Shown here in pieces: positions 1 to 11,292 of a stretch of DNA of 64,000 nt. Where the stretch lies: contig NC_081334.1 of assembly GCF_022539665.2 (NCBI RefSeq), positions 7,286,424 through 7,350,423 on the forward strand, read 5' to 3'. A program made the translations under genes and the position numbers. This DNA is from Daphnia carinata (taxonomy: Eukaryota > Arthropoda > Branchiopoda > Diplostraca > Daphniidae). The notes under the pieces were generated by a model, which had not been told where the DNA came from, ran no database searches, and saw only the letters and a list, made by a program, of their open reading frames with translations. How positions within the stretch are numbered: the stretch's first letter is position 1; the number at the start of each line of letters is the position of its first letter.

Positions 1-706
1 ATTCTTTCGCATCTCTCGTTTTTCTCGAATTTAATCTGCCACATTTCGAAAGTTCAATTATCACGCGATCGTTGCGCGCGTGCGGCCGTGACGCATTTCA
101 ACGGCGGCCAGCGGATCCTGTCTTTTTAACGCGTTCGGGGGTGTTCAACACGGGTCATTTCGTTTTGAAAACAGTTGAGACACACAACAGTTGTTGGTGT
201 TTTTCAATTCGTTTTGATGGTTGCTCACTTGGACGCGAAAGCGGCGGGACGACGAAAACAATTTCAAATTGTGACAAGTTTTCATGTAATTTACGACTTT
301 GCCGCCATATGCGTGCGTTTCAAACATTTTTGAATCCACCCCCTCCATTTTTTTTTTTCTCTTTTACCATAAAAAGCAATATGCCTAAAAGCTTTTTCTT
401 CTCCATCCATCCGTCCGTCCTCTTTTTTTTTTTTTTTTGGCCCTCGTTGTTGGATAAATTGTGTTATTGATTCAATCGTGAATCACCGTAACTGCTTAAA
501 ATATCAATACCTTAAAAAAATGGAAAAATCCTTTTTTCCTTTTTTTTTTTTTTTTTTTTTTTTTAACTAAACAAAAAAAAAAAAAAAAAAAGAAAACTAA
601 CGTACGGGATTATGATTGTTATAATACGAAAATTTACGACTTTTGGGGTGATCTTGTACGTACCCTTTCGGCCGGCAGTTCTTTCGATACGGTATCGCCC
701 GCCCCC

Positions 707-743
<37 letters not shown>

Positions 744-2172
744 GGTACCGGGTGGGGGGTTAACGCGTTCCGCTTTATTTTTTCTTTCATTTTGTTGTAT
801 TTATACAATTTTTTTTTTCTTTCCTAAAATAAATTTCAAAAGGTTTCTGTAGTTTTACAACAATGTTAAATCTATTGTATACCGCTCCCCCCCTTTTTTT
901 TTTTCTAATATAAGTCGAGTTCAATAGCTTCCGCATCCGCCGTCCGCAACGCCCTCCTCATTTGACCCCTTGCATTGAATTTGTGAAAAAAAAATGTAAC
1001 CCCTCTTTAGAAAAAAAAAATCAAACCATTTCAATCCATTTTTTTTTTTTTTTTTTAGATTTCCCCCTTTGCCTCCAAGATTTCTAATAATTCAGGCGAC
1101 GCCATCGAGTTAGTAGTTAACTGTATTGTGTCAAACTGGACTATTTGATCTTTTTGAAACAAGTCGTTTTCGAATATACGGGTAGGAGTCTCACTTTTTT
1201 TGTGTGTGTGCTGCCTGGAACGTGTGTCACTTGACATCCATTAAACTATTAAATCATTTCGTCGTTCAATCGGATGGCACCGTGGGGACATTGAGGGTGT
1301 GTGTGTGTGTATCTTTTTATGTAACTATATTAGGGACGAAGCAAAAAGAATCCCGTGGCGTTTATTTTTTTCAAACGCAATGGGAGTTGCCGCACTTTTT
1401 TTTTTTTTTTTTTTTTTTTTTTTATCAAAAGCACTTCAGTATCTTTTCGCCTAGTGAAATAGGATGGCACGAGTACCAAAAGCTTTTTGACTTGTATTTT
1501 TTATTGCCTCCCCCCTCACTTTGATTATATTGACACCATCAATTCTTTCTTTTATTTCTGCCAACAATACGCGAGTTTCAAAAAAAAAAAAAAAAGTGTT
1601 CAAGCTGTCGAACTTTATATTTTTAAAAGAAATCAGCATGCTCTGCTGATTGGCCGTGATTGTGATTTATTTTTTTTTTTTTATGACATTCCAGTTTTTT
1701 TTTTTTTTTTTTTTTTATAAATGTGAATTGTTCCATATTGACAACCGAGGGGAAAAGTGTTTTGAATCTTTAAAATTTTTATTCAAAAAAAAAAAATGTC
1801 ACGTGGGATTGTGTAGAGTTAGAGACCGACTTCCTGTACAACGTTCATAAACATGTTGTTCTTTCGCTGCTGCCGAGTACCTATTTACGATAGGCTTAGT
1901 TTGGGTTATTAGTCGTTTACGTAGACGATCTCGTACAACCACCGGGTGTGTGTCTACGACACCCCGCGGGGAAATCACAGCCAACGAACTCTTGATTCAT
2001 TAATGAAACTCAATATTTACAGGCCTAGGGTAATAAAACCTAACCCCCGCCGGTGTAGTACTCATTACGGTTATGTAACTCCACTACCAACGGCGGCCTA
2101 AATGACGAGGTAAACGATAAAAAAAAACTGTAAATGAATTGCAACGCAAATGAATTAACATTTTCTTTTTTT

Positions 2173-2203
<31 letters not shown>

Positions 2204-3131
2204 CTTTGAACGTTGACAATAAGGTAACGATTGCTGTTGTTTCGGGAAGGAGATCAAGATGAATCGGCTGCGCTAGTCCCGCGGGGAGGAAGGGGGAGGA
2301 GAATAAAATGCCTTGCTCGCAACGATCCATCACTACGCGCAATCTTTTAACGTCTGAGCTAACACAGCAAAAAGCATCGACATTGGAAACTCCGTGCAAA
2401 TGCGGGAAAACAAGAAATCTATAACGGGATTCGTGGGCCGGCGGTACTCATCTGCATAAACAGATCAACCCCCCTCACCCCACTACCACTGCCGGGATGA
2501 ACGCACAACGCGGGTGTTATTGCCCGGTCAATAAAAACGCCTTGCGACGTCTCTATATATACGTGTGCTAGTGAGCGGTTACGCGCGAAAACAATCAGAG
2601 CCGATATGCAAATGAAGAACGTGACTGACTGACTGATTCATTGGTTTCATTTGCCTAAGTGATGGCGTCCTAGGGTTGTTGGATGTGCTACGTCTAACTC
2701 TGGATAAAAAAAAAGTCCGTAGATGTTATGTAGCGTTATCCATCAGTTTTAAGAGACGTCATAAACTACGCTCGTATACGATTTGGATAACGAATTTCTT
2801 ATCCTGCTTCTTGCGTGTAGGCCGACATTGACGGCCAAAATGGAAGGGGTCTGATGAGTTAAAACACGTCATTAGAGCCGATGCGAATCTCATTTGCATT
2901 TTCGGGGCCATTTTGAAAATGACAAAAGGATTCGCGCGAATATTTGAATCGAGCAGTCATCAACGGAGGCACGATTTGAATAGACGAAATGGCTTGGCTG
3001 TCTTCTTTTTATAGTGCTTTTAATAGTCATCAAGAAATCCTTCTTTTTATTGTAGTTTACTTCAGAGTTTAATGTTTCACGTTGTAATCAGCGAACGCAA
3101 TGAAATCAAACTCAGTTGCACGGAAATTACA
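1..3131. other. Gene-free AT-rich region with many mononucleotide runs
   Basis: I see no supported coding exon here. The first 1.8 kb carries many long T or A runs (near 430, 541-564, 577-591, 711-739, 1040-1056, 1397-1423, 1580-1594, 1696-1716, 1784-1796), and its open frames are mostly Phe/Lys translations of these runs. A GT microsatellite sits at 2175-2200. From about 2400 the composition is more balanced, and a TATATATA box at 2554-2561 in CpG-containing sequence could be a plus-strand core promoter, but no gene follows that I can identify. Confidence 0.6.
2175..2200. repeat. GT dinucleotide microsatellite
   Basis: About thirteen GT units follow a T run. A shorter GT tract lies near 1298-1310. 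Confidence 0.9.
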
Positions 3132-5182
3132 TCAAGGCATTTTTGCCACATTTTCGGCGATGACTTTGAAAGCCTCCCACGTCTCAATGCCCGACGGTAT
3201 AATTTGACTGCAAATGGGGAAAAAAAAATTTTGATAAATAAAAAATTAGCGTTCTAAAAAAGATGATTTTATTGGACTAACTCTGGTGGAAGAAGAAATC
3301 CGTAGACGGGTCCTTTATCGCGCAACTCAATCGTGTATGAATAAGGAATGCCGGCCACACCCTTTGCCCAGTCATCACTCGGTCCGCTGTTAGGATCTGT
3401 TAATTAAATATTTCCGAATTTTTCTTAATAATCTGATTTCATAATTGATGAGAATAATTGTTTTGTTTTTTGTTTTGTTTTTACAGAGTAAAACTGTTCC
3501 AGAACCGATTTCGTATTGCGTGCCGTAAACTGCCGTCAAAGCCGCTACTGCCTCTGCTGCTAACGCGTACTACAAAGGTATTCATTTAAATAAATTTTTC
3601 TTTTTGATACGTATAATTATAATTATCGTATTTTAGGATTTTACCATTTGATCATAATCGTCTGGCAAGTCAGCCGTGTAACCCCAAGGAGTCAGCCAAT
3701 ACTACGCATCCATTCAATTAGTAAGGGACTCTGTTAATGATTTTAACGGGAAATATGTTGAACACTTACCTGACCATATGAATGGACAGTCATGTAAGAT
3801 TTAGTTCGATGAGCTTCAGCCCAAATGGCATCACGGACCACCCTGGACTCCGCCTCTGAAAAGGCTTCGGGACCGTGATACATCTCGTTGCAAGGACTGT
3901 CGCTAGATCCACCTTCTGTTTACATCATCAACTTCAATCTGATTTTGTCCGGTATGGGTATTAACAAATGTTTAAAAACTTACCGTTCCAGTGGTAACCG
4001 AAATTACGATTTAGATCTGTGCCGACGCAAGTGGAGTTGACGTCGTCGTTGGGCCGCCTGTTCTTGCGCCACAGTCGAACCTGGCGGTAATGTAATCAAA
4101 TGATGAAGTGTATCTTAACGATGTTTTCGTTTGGTTTTGGCTTAGAGTACGTTGGTGTGAGCAAACTCGTAGCCATCAGGGTTGATAAGTGGCATGAAGA
4201 ACCAGTCGACGTCGTCGATATACTGTGGGTGAGCGGCGTAGTTCTCTACCAACTCTCGAATGATGTAAGTCACTCTGCGTTTCATGACGACAATTCGAAA
4301 TCAACATTTCTTTTATGTTTTTAAATGGTATTGTTTGAAATTGAGTTGGACTTACGTGGCCGGCGCAATCCATTCGCGTGCATGGATACCTGCGTCGACA
4401 AAAATGGCATTCTTAGTTCCATCTCCTCCGCTGGAAATTTTCATCAAAATCATCTAAAATTCGGAAAAAGGTAGTTTTTCAATTTCAATGTCTTAATTTG
4501 AAGATTGTATTTGATTTCTTTACGTACTTCACGGCCTTCGTAACTTTGGCCAGCGCTGGATACGCTAACCAATTGCGGATATGTTGCCGCTAATTCGTAG
4601 GCGAATTCCACGATCTAATTTTCCCAAATTTTGTTTCAATTAAAATGCGTCCTTATTCTTTTTATAATTTAAACGTTTAAGGTACGTCATCGTAGCGGTA
4701 ATAGTTATCCCACGTCAAATTGTAACGAGGTGAATGGGGTCCGAGTTTTGCCGATGTTTTTGGAAGATCGATGAGCCTAACAATTCACAATGTCATAATC
4801 CAATTGGTAAAACGAAAATGGAAACAACTTTTTATTTTCACGTACTGTTGGACGTTGCTAATTTTTACCCGGTATTCTATGTTGGATTTTGACAGGTACT
4901 CTGTCAAATGCTGAACTTCATCAGGAGCTGCCATGATGTCTGTTGGTGCATTGAAACCAATCCTATTCCAGAAATCGTACGATCCCGATTGCTCCAAGTC
5001 GATCAAGTCCTGCACTTGCTGGATAGTTTTAGCAGTCACCTCGTACACTTGGTAGCTAATTGAATCAATTTAATTATGCGCCAACTATCTAATTTTAGAA
5101 ATTGTTTACGTTACCCATCGTATTGCTGAACAGCAGCGAAAATCGGACAGAAGATCGCGAATAAAATCACGAGTTTGTTCAT
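3132..5182 (-). CDS. Zinc carboxypeptidase, M14 family (copy 1, B-type specificity predicted)
   Basis: Secreted digestive metallo-exopeptidase that removes C-terminal residues. Twelve exons: 5115-5182, 4846-5055, 4686-4776, 4528-4614, 4356-4453, 4151-4274, 3984-4080, 3770-3915, 3645-3701, 3485-3569, 3282-3396, 3132-3207, giving 417 aa, a normal pro-enzyme length. The start [12 protein letters not shown] opens a signal peptide, followed by an activation propeptide (about residues 20-110). Visible catalytic elements in order: zinc ligands in HAREW, the NRNFG pair (CPA Asn144/Arg145), zinc ligand His in HSYGQ, the Tyr248 equivalent in LLYP, and the catalytic Glu in IELRD. SDDW places Asp at CPA position 255, which in vertebrate CPB selects Lys/Arg. 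It lies 0.3 kb downstream of a same-strand paralogue with nearly the same exon plan. The family is certain; substrate preference is inferred. Confidence 0.95.
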
Positions 5183-5251
5183 GTTGCCAGCCGCTCACTT
5201 AGCAGTTGGAAGTCTGACGAATCGATGCCAGGTTTATTGTGTTCCATACTT

Positions 5252-5257
5252 TTATCT
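5252..5257 (-). promoter_or_regulatory. GATA-factor-type site upstream of carboxypeptidase copy 1
   Basis: AGATAA on the minus strand, 70 bp upstream of the start codon. The paralogue has the same motif 61 bp upstream of its start. GATA factors drive gut genes in arthropods; function here is inferred only. Confidence 0.35.
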
Positions 5258-5495
5258 GGCACTCGTCAGTGGACGACATTATCTCGTGCAAACTGATACC
5301 TCTCAGTTTGTTTACCTTTTTTCTATATTATCAAAGGAGATACGGTGACGGAATTAGCATGATACCGGCACGAGGTAAACAAAAGTATCAAATTTATTTT
5401 AAATGTTTATTTATATTAGTCCCAAATTCTTTATGGTTTAGCAAAACAAAAGGCTAAAGAGCAATTCTTCTCTTTTTATCTGTGCGTTGCGTTTT

Positions 5496-7647
5496 TCATT
5501 CCATCAGGGCCACGGCTTCAGCAATTACTTTGAATGCCTCCCAAGTTTCAATCCCAGACGGTATAATTTGGCTATCAGAAAATGTAAGAGAAAAAAAAAA
5601 TGTTTATTAATGGCAGTCATTATAGTTTTTTGTCAGATTTGAATGTCTGCTGGCATTGAACTTACTCGGGTGGAAGAAGGAAGCCGTAGACGGGCCCTTG
5701 ATCGCGCAACTCAATTGTATAAGTATATGGTATTCCAGCTACCCCTTTAGCCCAGTCATCACTCGGTCCGCTGTTCGCGTCTGTAATCATGTTTGTACAA
5801 TCAAATTCTCTGATATGTTGTGATCAATTCGTTTAACGTACAGAGTAAATTGGCTGAACTGCCAATGTCGTACACGGTTCCATAAACCGCAGTCAAAGCC
5901 GCAACAGCATCGGAGGCTAGCGCGTACTTTTAAGAGAATCAATTAGAAAATGAAGTCATTAAATACGGATTTTTATTACAGGATTAAGGACAATCAACAC
6001 TCACCATTGCGTCGTAATCTGCAGGCAATTCAGTAGTCCATCCCCACGGAGTTAGCCAATGCTGGAACGTAAGAATTAACTTCAATTACCTTTGCCCTTT
6101 GTTTTTATCATAACAAGGGTCTTTGATATCTAAAAATTAATTCTTAATTCTTTTTGTTTAAAGGTAATAACCTGGCCATAAGAATGCACTGTCAAATAGG
6201 ATTTGGTGCGATTCGCTTCAGCCAAAATAGCGTCACGTAGTGCGCGTGATTCCGGCTCGGTGAAAGGTTGGCCACCATTGTAAGTCGGTGCGCAAGTATT
6301 GTCGCTTGATCCTCCCTCTAATAGATTAACAACTCAATTTTTAATCGAATTTGAACGATGAAAATTCATGTTCAACTTACCATCAAAATGATAATCAAAA
6401 TTGCGGTTGATATCCGTTCCAATGCAAGTTGTGTTGGTCTCATCGTGGATTCGTCGGTTCTTTCTCCACAGCCGATTCTGTTTAGACCAAACGCAACGAC
6501 GTTTACAGTTCTATTTTTAGGAACGCGTTCAGGATAGTAAAGAGGTTTACGTCAGTGTGGGCGAATTCGTAACCATCTGGATTGACTAGAGGCATGAAGA
6601 ACCAATCAACATCGTCGACGTATTGCGGATGAGCAGCGTAATTTTCAACCAACTCACGAATGATGTAAGTTACGCTATTTTAAACAAATCGGTTTGAAAG
6701 AACAATGACAATGCCAAGCTCCTCGATCTAATTAAGCTTACGTCGCTGGGGAGATCCATTCGCAAGCGTGAATTCCTATGTGGAAAGGTACAACTTGTAT
6801 CAAAGTGTGTCATGATAGGTCGGGGAAAATATGCGTATACCTCCATCAACGAAAATGGCATTTTTGCTGCCTGAGCCTCCGCTGGATATTTTGATCAAGA
6901 TCAACTGTAAATTGATTTTTGTCATGTTGAGGAAATTTAATTCCTACTATTTTAAAATTCTTAAATTTTTTACGTCTCGATCTTCGTAACTTTTACCGGC
7001 AACAGACACAGTTACCAGTTCCGGGTAAGAGGCACCGAGCGCGTATGCAAACTCCCGAATCTATGCGTATGTAAGATGGAAATGTTAACGACAATTTGTT
7101 AGCGAAAAATCATGCTCACGTCATCGTAGCGGTAATAATTATCCCATGTAAGATTGTAGCGTAGGGAAGACGATTTCCTCACTATTTCGTTACCCATAAT
7201 ATTGTTTTGCGCGTCGATTAACCTATTGAACGAAAATTGAAACATTTCTTGCCATCTTTGACATAGGAAAGCTGAAACGTTTTTTTTTTCTTCTGCGGCT
7301 TACTGTTGAACGTCATCAATTTTTATTCTATATTGTATGGAATTGCTGTTGAAAACGTCTAGCAATTGTTGAATTTGTTCTGGAGAAGACATGATGTCAG
7401 TTGGTTTGTTCAGTCGCACCGGGCTCCAAAAGTCAAACGATTCCGACATCTCTAAGTCAGATAAAGCTTGCGCCTGAACCACGTTCTTAGCAACAGCCTC
7501 GTAGACACGATAGCTTTTGGTTCAGTCAATTTAATTTATGTTAAAAAGTCAAAGTATAGTTAGGTTATAAGTAATATTGTACCCATGATATGGATAGGCC
7601 ACACAAATTGGAATCAGACAAATCGCCCAAACCACTAGCTCCTTCAT
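5496..7647 (-). CDS. Zinc carboxypeptidase, M14 family (copy 2)
   Basis: Tandem paralogue of the preceding carboxypeptidase, 420 aa. Thirteen exons: 7583-7647, 7304-7513, 7120-7222, 6974-7060, 6842-region split as 6841-6904 and 6742-6775, 6551-6674, 6381-6477, 6172-6317, 6005-6061, 5842-5926, 5666-5780, 5496-5571. Signal peptide MKELVVWAICLIPICVA, propeptide, then catalytic domain with HSYGQ, NRNF, SDDW and IELRD. Nine exons match copy 1 in exact length and phase. Differences: the zinc-binding exon is interrupted by an extra intron (6776-6840), the third exon is 12 nt longer, and the first motif reads HACEW, so both metal ligands remain but the usual Arg (CPA Arg71, a substrate-subsite residue) is Cys. 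The CAG/gttatt donor of the exon ending at 6172 is weak but conserved in phase. Likely secreted and digestive. Confidence 0.94.
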
Positions 7648-7707
7648 GATGATTCCTTGCTTAACTGTATCAGAACTTAAAGTATTGCTCAAGTTTGGCC
7701 ACTGATC

Positions 7708-7713
7708 TTATCT
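7708..7713 (-). promoter_or_regulatory. GATA-factor-type site upstream of carboxypeptidase copy 2
   Basis: AGATAAG on the minus strand, 61 bp upstream of the start codon, at almost the same distance as in copy 1. Confidence 0.35.
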
Positions 7714-7814
7714 CTATTTCTTTTTTCTTGTATCATTTCTATCGTATTGACCAGAGACTAATAGTCAACGATTGGTCTTTAGTATTACAGGTATCGCTTC
7801 ACACGTTTTTGAAA

Positions 7815-7868
7815 ATGCCCGCTGCTCCAACACCACCTAGTATCGCTTTTCTAATCTCACGAGGATGA
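7815..7868 (+). promoter_or_regulatory. Upstream ORF overlapping the FAAP100-like start
   Basis: An ATG at 7815 opens a 17-codon frame (MPAAPTPPSIAFLISRG) whose stop overlaps the next ATG as ATGA. If transcribed, it would force leaky scanning or re-initiation. Whether the mRNA starts upstream of it cannot be seen. Confidence 0.35.
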
Positions 7869-10300
7869 CATGTCAACATACAATGTGTTCTTCAGGCAGT
7901 TTAAAAATCATCAACTATGAAAGTTACCGGGTTTTACAAGAAGTTATAGCCGATATTGAAAATGTCTCTTTCGCTACTTCTTCATGCGATTCTGATTTAT
8001 GGTTTGTAGGGTATAGTGGTTCCAAGCTACATATTCTGCCAGCACTTGATCCACAAAAAGCACAGGTAAAGTGTAAAAATATGTACAGTTTTGTTCCGCA
8101 ATTGTTAGATATTACCATGTTTTTCTTTCCAACAGATTATTTCTTTTGAAGATAATACTATTTCTTCAACATACTTTTCATCTGAAGGAATATTTGTCAC
8201 ATTGGGAAATGATAGGATTGCCATTATCAGCCAAATGTAAGCTCGTAAAAAAGGTTAGTGGTGTGATTGTTGATAACTTGCATGTTCCGTTTATAGGGAA
8301 CATCACTGGAAAAAAAAAGCACAACATGATTTTGACTTGAGGGAAAGAAAAATAATAGCTTGTTTCACAGTTGAAACTGGTCTAATTATTTTCATTCAGC
8401 ATTCCAATCTTCTCATTATTGGATTTTCTGAAAATCCACCAGAATGGCAGCAAGTTGCTAGTATTGATTGCTTTGACACTCCAAACACAGTGTACATTTG
8501 TCAGTCATCCAAGGCAGCACCTGACTGCTACTTAATTGGAACCCAAGATGGCCATGTCTACCAACTGCAACTGAAACAAAGAAATTTGACTTTTTTATGT
8601 GATATTCAGCAACCCATAATATCTATTCAGAATGTGGATGATAAAACAGCACTAGTTGTAGGAAAGTATGGGAAAATTGCAAGGCTAACCGGCCCCACGA
8701 AAGAGGCTTTAATTTCTTTTTCACCTACGGCTGTTGAAAGCTGTTTCTATTCTGGACACCAGCTTTATTTAGTGGGATCTAATCAGCTGTATTCAATGGA
8801 AATCAAGCTTGCAAGTGATGGTCGGTTTTTGGAGGAAGCCATTTATTGCAAGGTCAAATTTGTCCGAGCCGTGCATTTACGAGGAGAAACAATATTCATC
8901 TTAACAGAAAATGGAACAATCTATCAATGCGGTCTCTTGTTTGGTTCCAACGAAGAAAAACCAAGCCGCCAACGTAATGGCGCGGAGTTAAAAGAAATTT
9001 TGCAAGAGATTCACAGCTGTGCCGATCGTGCTAAAACTTTGGGCACTATTAGGGATAGCGTACTTCTAGACGTTGCCCAGCTTTCCATAGCTTTGAACAT
9101 GGTTAATCAAGACATCAGCGACCGTTTTCCAGTCATCGTTCATAGTTTCTCTGAACCCAAGTGCCCCCGAAACCAGCGTCTAATCTTTTCTGTTACCAAC
9201 AAATCCGCATGGAATTTATCGTCTCGTTACTGGATTTTTCAGATCAGCGTCCATCGAGTCAATGAAAGTTCGCTTTTTTTCAGAGACGAGTGGAAAACGG
9301 GAGACACTCTAGAACTGGATCACCAGTTGGTTCTGCTGGAAGACATGTTGGAGGTTGCAGTAAAAATATCTCTGATATTCCGCCTTGTCGACCCCAACAA
9401 GATGAATGAGCCACCATCGATCGCTGTTTTCCCTTTATCAACCATTAAACTTTGCGCCCTGGATTTTTTAGAGCCAGCACTATCGGATGTGTTCGACGTG
9501 AAGAATAGCCATTCGGATGTGATTGGGTTCAGCCGTACTCAAATAAAAGGCTGCCCGTGGCCGATTTTATTGCAGCGGAGTTGGCATCGTGGCTTCGCCC
9601 AGCGAATCGGAGATCCTACCCCCGTGCAGATGGTTTTACGTTGTGGAACACATTTATTGCGCATGAACCTGAAGGAAGATGAAAATCACACAGACAAGAT
9701 ATGGATCCTCAGAATAGAAACTTCTAATTTCAAGCTTTTGCGCTTCTTGCGTAACCAAATTTTTCAGTTAATCGAAGGCCGTTATCCGCTGGTCAAGCCC
9801 GACTTTGTGAAAATTCCAAGCCATGTCCTCGCTAACCTCCAGGTTATTATAATTATTTTCTTTTTCTTCTTTAATTTTTAAGTGTTTGTGAACACTTTAT
9901 GTATATGTTTAGCTTTAATTGCGCCTGATAGCCTTTAGAATCTTTCATCCTAAACGTGTGGCTAGGCTTTCTAGGAAAAAGAAAGCCTTGACCCGTTTAT
10001 TAGCATATAGTTTTCCTGCGACCAATCAAATAGTTGTTATCTAAGCTCGTTACCCAGAATCTCTCCAATTTTGCAATGCATTCTTGGTTTTATATTCTGG
10101 GTTTCGACCTCTTTTTTTGTCACGTAAGAAAATTGTCTCGTCCTAAATCTGTTTCTTGATTTTACATGTTGCAAAACGTCCAGAATCTCAGAGGGAGAGT
10201 GAATTATCTTCAAAACCTTGGTAATTGGGATGAGTCGGATACTGAGCCTCTAATGGAAGAATTTCGTCTTCTTATGGCAAAACAACTTTCTCTCAGATGA
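7865..10300 (+). CDS. FAAP100: FAAP100-like Fanconi anaemia core-complex protein
   Basis: Four exons: 7865-8065, 8136-8236, 8297-9842, 10184-10300, giving 654 aa (human FAAP100 is 881). The known role is to form the FANCB-FANCL-FAAP100 catalytic module that mono-ubiquitinates FANCD2 in DNA crosslink repair. The N-terminal half (to about residue 290) has repeated beta-strand pairs of a propeller (for example GTQDGHVYQLQL, VVGKYGKIARL). About residues 320-365 form a helical stretch, AELKEILQEIHSCADRAKTL to ALNMVNQDI, that lines up with the helical linker I recall from human FAAP100; the C-terminal WILRIETSN segment also resembles it. AATAAA follows at 10319. Identification is from remembered similarity, so moderate. 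The start could lie further upstream. Confidence 0.72.
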
Positions 10301-11292
10301 ACCAGACAGAGATGTTGTAATAAAAAAATTACAGTAACCACAAGGCGACTCAGTTTTCTCTTCACGGAACTCGGTGGACTTTAGGCCGCCATACGTTGTG
10401 CAACATGTCTACGTCTTTAGCTAGTTCCAATGTCTAAATTCCGACTCTCGCGGACCGATAAGTATGTCTATAACGGCTCAAATGCTTCTAGAAAAAACAA
10501 ATTTTAATATTCCCTTATTTATCTTGGGATTGTAAATAACTTTGCGTTGTCTGAGCTGATGGCGCCTAAATTAAAGATTCCCTTCGCACTCTTGAAAGGG
10601 ACGTGGGCTGGATGAATTCACATAGGCGATTCTCTGATCCTGAAGTCCCCGTAATGCTTAAACTCTACAGAACTGTGATGTACATTGTCATGTGAAATTT
10701 TAATCTGAAGAAATTACTTTTCTGTTGTTATACGCCGATCAATGATACGACAGTATCCGTTTCAGTCTAATCAGTAACACGTAGGCGTTTTCAGTACTTC
10801 AAGTAAATACTGCATTAAAAATTCAAGAAGCCATCAGTCGATATTTGTTGTATTATCTTACGAACGCACCCACTTGTTTTCCCTTATTTAAGCTCCTCCC
10901 TTATTGACGAATGTTGTTGTTGGGATGGGTTGGCGCTCTGTCTAGCAGTATTCGGTTCAGTTCATCTATATATCCAAGTTCTCTCTTTTACTCTCACTGT
11001 CGTTGCTTGAACGCCTACTCACCGCCGAAGATCGAGGATTTCTTTTGAATCCGTCATCCCAAGTTTCATTTGGCGGAATCATTGCCCTATATTCCGGCAT
11101 CGGTAGTGCAAGAAATTAGCTCTGAGTGCTCTGACCTATCAGTGCACGTCAATACCCCGAGTCTCGAGAGGCCTGAAGAGGCCAAAGGGTGTCCAAACAA
11201 AGATAGTACTTACCATTACTTTGGTTTCAGTCTGACATCAGACTTCTATATCTTCAGTTGCTAAATTCAGTGTTCTATTAAAACTTTATGTC
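10301..11292. other. Intergenic region with seipin promoter/5' UTR
   Basis: Holds the FAAP100-like polyadenylation signal (AATAAA, 10319-10324) and the probable seipin 5' UTR near 10950-11290. An open stretch begins near 11070 but lacks an ATG start and is not supported as protein. Confidence 0.5.

Noticed and set aside
72-1850. Many short frames in the first 2 kb
   Set aside because: Mostly Phe or Lys strings produced by homopolymers.
11070-11264. Open frame upstream of seipin
   Set aside because: It starts at TTG, not ATG, and sits in the likely 5' UTR; no domain.
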